Source: Flexibacter flexilis DSM 6793
Lineage (GTDB): Bacteria; Bacteroidota; Bacteroidia; Cytophagales; Flexibacteraceae
Length of the DNA: 64,000 bases
NCBI RefSeq assembly: GCF_900112255.1
Contig: NZ_FOLE01000007.1
Coordinates: 62,001-126,000 of the forward strand
Direction of reading: 5' to 3'
Below are positions 62,995-64,000 of this stretch, one piece after another. Below the pieces are notes generated by a model. The model had not been told where the DNA came from. It did not search any database and was given only the letters and a program-made list of their open reading frames with translations. The position numbers were made by a program, and so were the translations under genes. Position 1 is the first letter of the stretch. Every line of letters begins with the position of its first letter.

Positions 62995-63660
62995 TTATCG
63001 GTGGCCGAAAATGGCACTCCCGACCCGCACAAGCGTACTTCCTTCCTGCGCGGCCATCAAATAATCGCCGCTCATGCCCATCGAAAGTTCTTGCATTTGC
63101 ACGCGCGGGTGCTGTATGGTTTGTGCCAAGCGGTCAAAAAATTGTTTGAGGCCTTTGAACTCTTGGCGAATTTGTGCGTTGTTGTCGGTGTTGGAGGCCA
63201 TGCCCATTAGCCCAACAATACGGATATTTTCCAGCGTGTCAAACTCCGCAGATTGCAGTAAATCAATGGCTTCTGTTTCCGAAAGTCCAAACTTTGTTTC
63301 TTCTTGGGCAATAAAAATTTGCAACAGACACGGAATTTGGCGGCCAGCTTTGGCGGCTTGTTTATTGATTTCGGCCAATAGTTTGAGGCTGTCCACCGAA
63401 TGAATCAGGCTCACGAATGGCGCAATATATTTTACTTTGTTGCTTTGCAAATGCCCAATCAAATGCCACTCGATGTCTTTGGGCAGTTCCTCGTATTTGT
63501 CGGCCATTTCCTGCACTTTATTTTCCCCAAAACGCCTAAAGCCAGCCTCGTAGGCTTCGGCAATGGCACTGGCGGGTTTGGTTTTGCTCACGGCAATCAG
63601 GCGACAACTGGTGCCTTCTAATGTTTTTTCAATGTCTGCGATATTTTGGGCAATGCTCAT
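62995..63660 (-). CDS. YggS/PLPBP-family pyridoxal phosphate-binding protein
   Basis: A 221-residue PLP-binding protein with an alanine-racemase-like barrel and no known enzymatic activity; it acts in vitamin B6 and amino-acid homeostasis. K26 in AVSKTKPAS binds PLP. FGENKVQEMADKYEEL, WHLIGHLQSNKVKYI, and the C-terminal LSMGMSGDYLMAAQEGSTLVRVG are family signatures. It lies 37 nt upstream of the carotenoid gene on the same strand, perhaps co-transcribed. A -7 box (63686-63693) precedes it. Confidence 0.95.
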   Translation of the reverse strand: MSIAQNIADIEKTLEGTSCRLIAVSKTKPASAIAEAYEAGFRRFGENKVQEMADKYEELPKDIEWHLIGHLQSNKVKYIAPFVSLIHSVDSLKLLAEINKQAAKAGRQIPCLLQIFIAQEETKFGLSETEAIDLLQSAEFDTLENIRIVGLMGMASNTDNNAQIRQEFKGLKQFFDRLAQTIQHPRVQMQELSMGMSGDYLMAAQEGSTLVRVGSAIFGHR

Positions 63661-63685
63661 AATTCGTGCTAAAAAAGTAATGGCG

Positions 63686-63693
63686 CAAAAGTA
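63686..63693 (-). promoter_or_regulatory. Candidate -7 box for the YggS gene
   Basis: Reverse-strand TACTTTTG, 25 nt upstream of the ATG at 63660; no TTG at -33. Confidence 0.4.
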
Positions 63694-63844
63694 CGGTTGT
63701 TTGTGGCGTTTTAGGAAAGAAGTGCATTATTTTTAATTTAATTAAACATAGATAAAAAAATACAAATCTTATGTAATGCTGTATTTTAGGCACTTAATTG
63801 CAAATAATAGCGTGTTGATGATGTTTTTCAGTCAAGTTTTATAC

Positions 63845-63852
63845 TAAATTTG
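63845..63852 (+). promoter_or_regulatory. Candidate -7 box for accA
   Basis: TAAATTTG matches TAnnTTTG, 88 nt before the ATG at 63941; the -33 position is T-rich but lacks TTG. Nothing else is visible in the 280-nt gap. Confidence 0.4.
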
Positions 63853-63940
63853 TCGCTTGTGTTGAGCGCAAAGCATTTGCTAACACACATCGGACGTATC
63901 GAAATTTTAATATTATTATCGAAACAGACCTACTGCTAAT

Positions 63941-64000
63941 ATGCTTTTAGATTTTGAAAAACCCATTTTTGAGTTAGAATCCAAATTAGCTGACATGAAA
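63941..64000 (+). CDS. accA: Acetyl-CoA carboxylase carboxyltransferase alpha subunit, 5' end only
   Basis: Only the first 20 residues are in the window, starting at ATG 63941 and running off the end. LDFEKPIFELESKLADMK is the conserved N-terminal helix of AccA, which with AccD transfers the carboxyl group from biotin to acetyl-CoA for fatty-acid synthesis. The motif is short but characteristic. Confidence 0.75.
   Translation, partial: MLLDFEKPIFELESKLADMK

Noticed and set aside
1-64000. tRNA, rRNA, riboswitch, prophage or origin of replication
   Set aside because: I looked for tRNA-like cloverleaf and T-loop sequences, phage gene runs and DnaA-box clusters and saw none that I could support by eye.

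Overview
The window reads as one contiguous chromosomal segment of a Bacteroidota bacterium, most likely a Cytophagales/Cytophagia-type glider. Supporting signs are type IX secretion (T9SS) proteins (PorU, PorV, a PorE-like lipoprotein) and three proteins with T9SS sorting domains. Others are Bacteroidota-type promoters (TTG, 18-20 nt, TAnnTTTG), few Shine-Dalgarno sequences, the SufBCD iron-sulfur set, a TonB-dependent receptor without SusD, and a carotenoid gene. No tRNA, rRNA, CRISPR array, prophage or complete insertion sequence was seen. Both ends cut genes: a membrane protein at the left edge and accA at the right edge.

Layout. 1-5.1 kb: partial membrane protein, then acpP-fabF-rnc (reverse), terC, a Cys-rich DUF3109 protein and pyrH. 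5.2-8.6 kb: accessory pocket with an AT-rich orphan N6-adenine DNA methyltransferase, a TIGR02757 protein and an Rpn-type PD-(D/E)XK nuclease. 8.6-16.8 kb (reverse): dxr with a saccharopine-dehydrogenase-like gene, a PorE-like OmpA lipoprotein, a small conserved protein, and a tandemly duplicated D-Ala-D-Ala-ligase-like protein. 16.98-17.85 kb: a non-coding array of 84-bp repeats with a palindromic core. 18-24.2 kb: EamA transporter, porU and porV. 24.2-28.7 kb (reverse): secreted hypothetical protein and sufBCD. 29-32.3 kb: aroA with an ArsR-like regulator, two tandem Ala-rich lipoprotein genes (reverse) and a biotin carrier protein. 32.4-37.4 kb: carB lacking its allosteric domain, and an ABC-F ATPase. 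37.5-41.9 kb: a giant GEVED/PKD adhesin-like T9SS cargo protein.

41.9-45.8 kb (reverse) is a five-gene unit: two short secreted paralogs, a LytS-type kinase, a LytTR regulator and a lipoprotein with three CBM20/E-set-like repeats. 46-53.4 kb looks like a sucrose-use locus: LacI regulator, TonB-dependent receptor, SUT-like MFS symporter, GH100-type invertase and PfkB sugar kinase. 53.7-57.2 kb holds purH, mreB and mreC. 57.3-62.3 kb is a deacetylase / GNAT / T9SS-type-B surface protein operon with 483-bp internal DNA repeats. 62.3-63.7 kb (reverse) holds a carotenoid gene and a YggS-type PLP protein.

Most genes are ordinary housekeeping genes. The less explained parts are the repeat array, the duplicated ligase, the LytS/LytTR/CBM operon, the twin Ala-rich lipoproteins, the orphan methyltransferase and the sucrose locus. 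All functions come from motif recognition by eye; no database search was possible.
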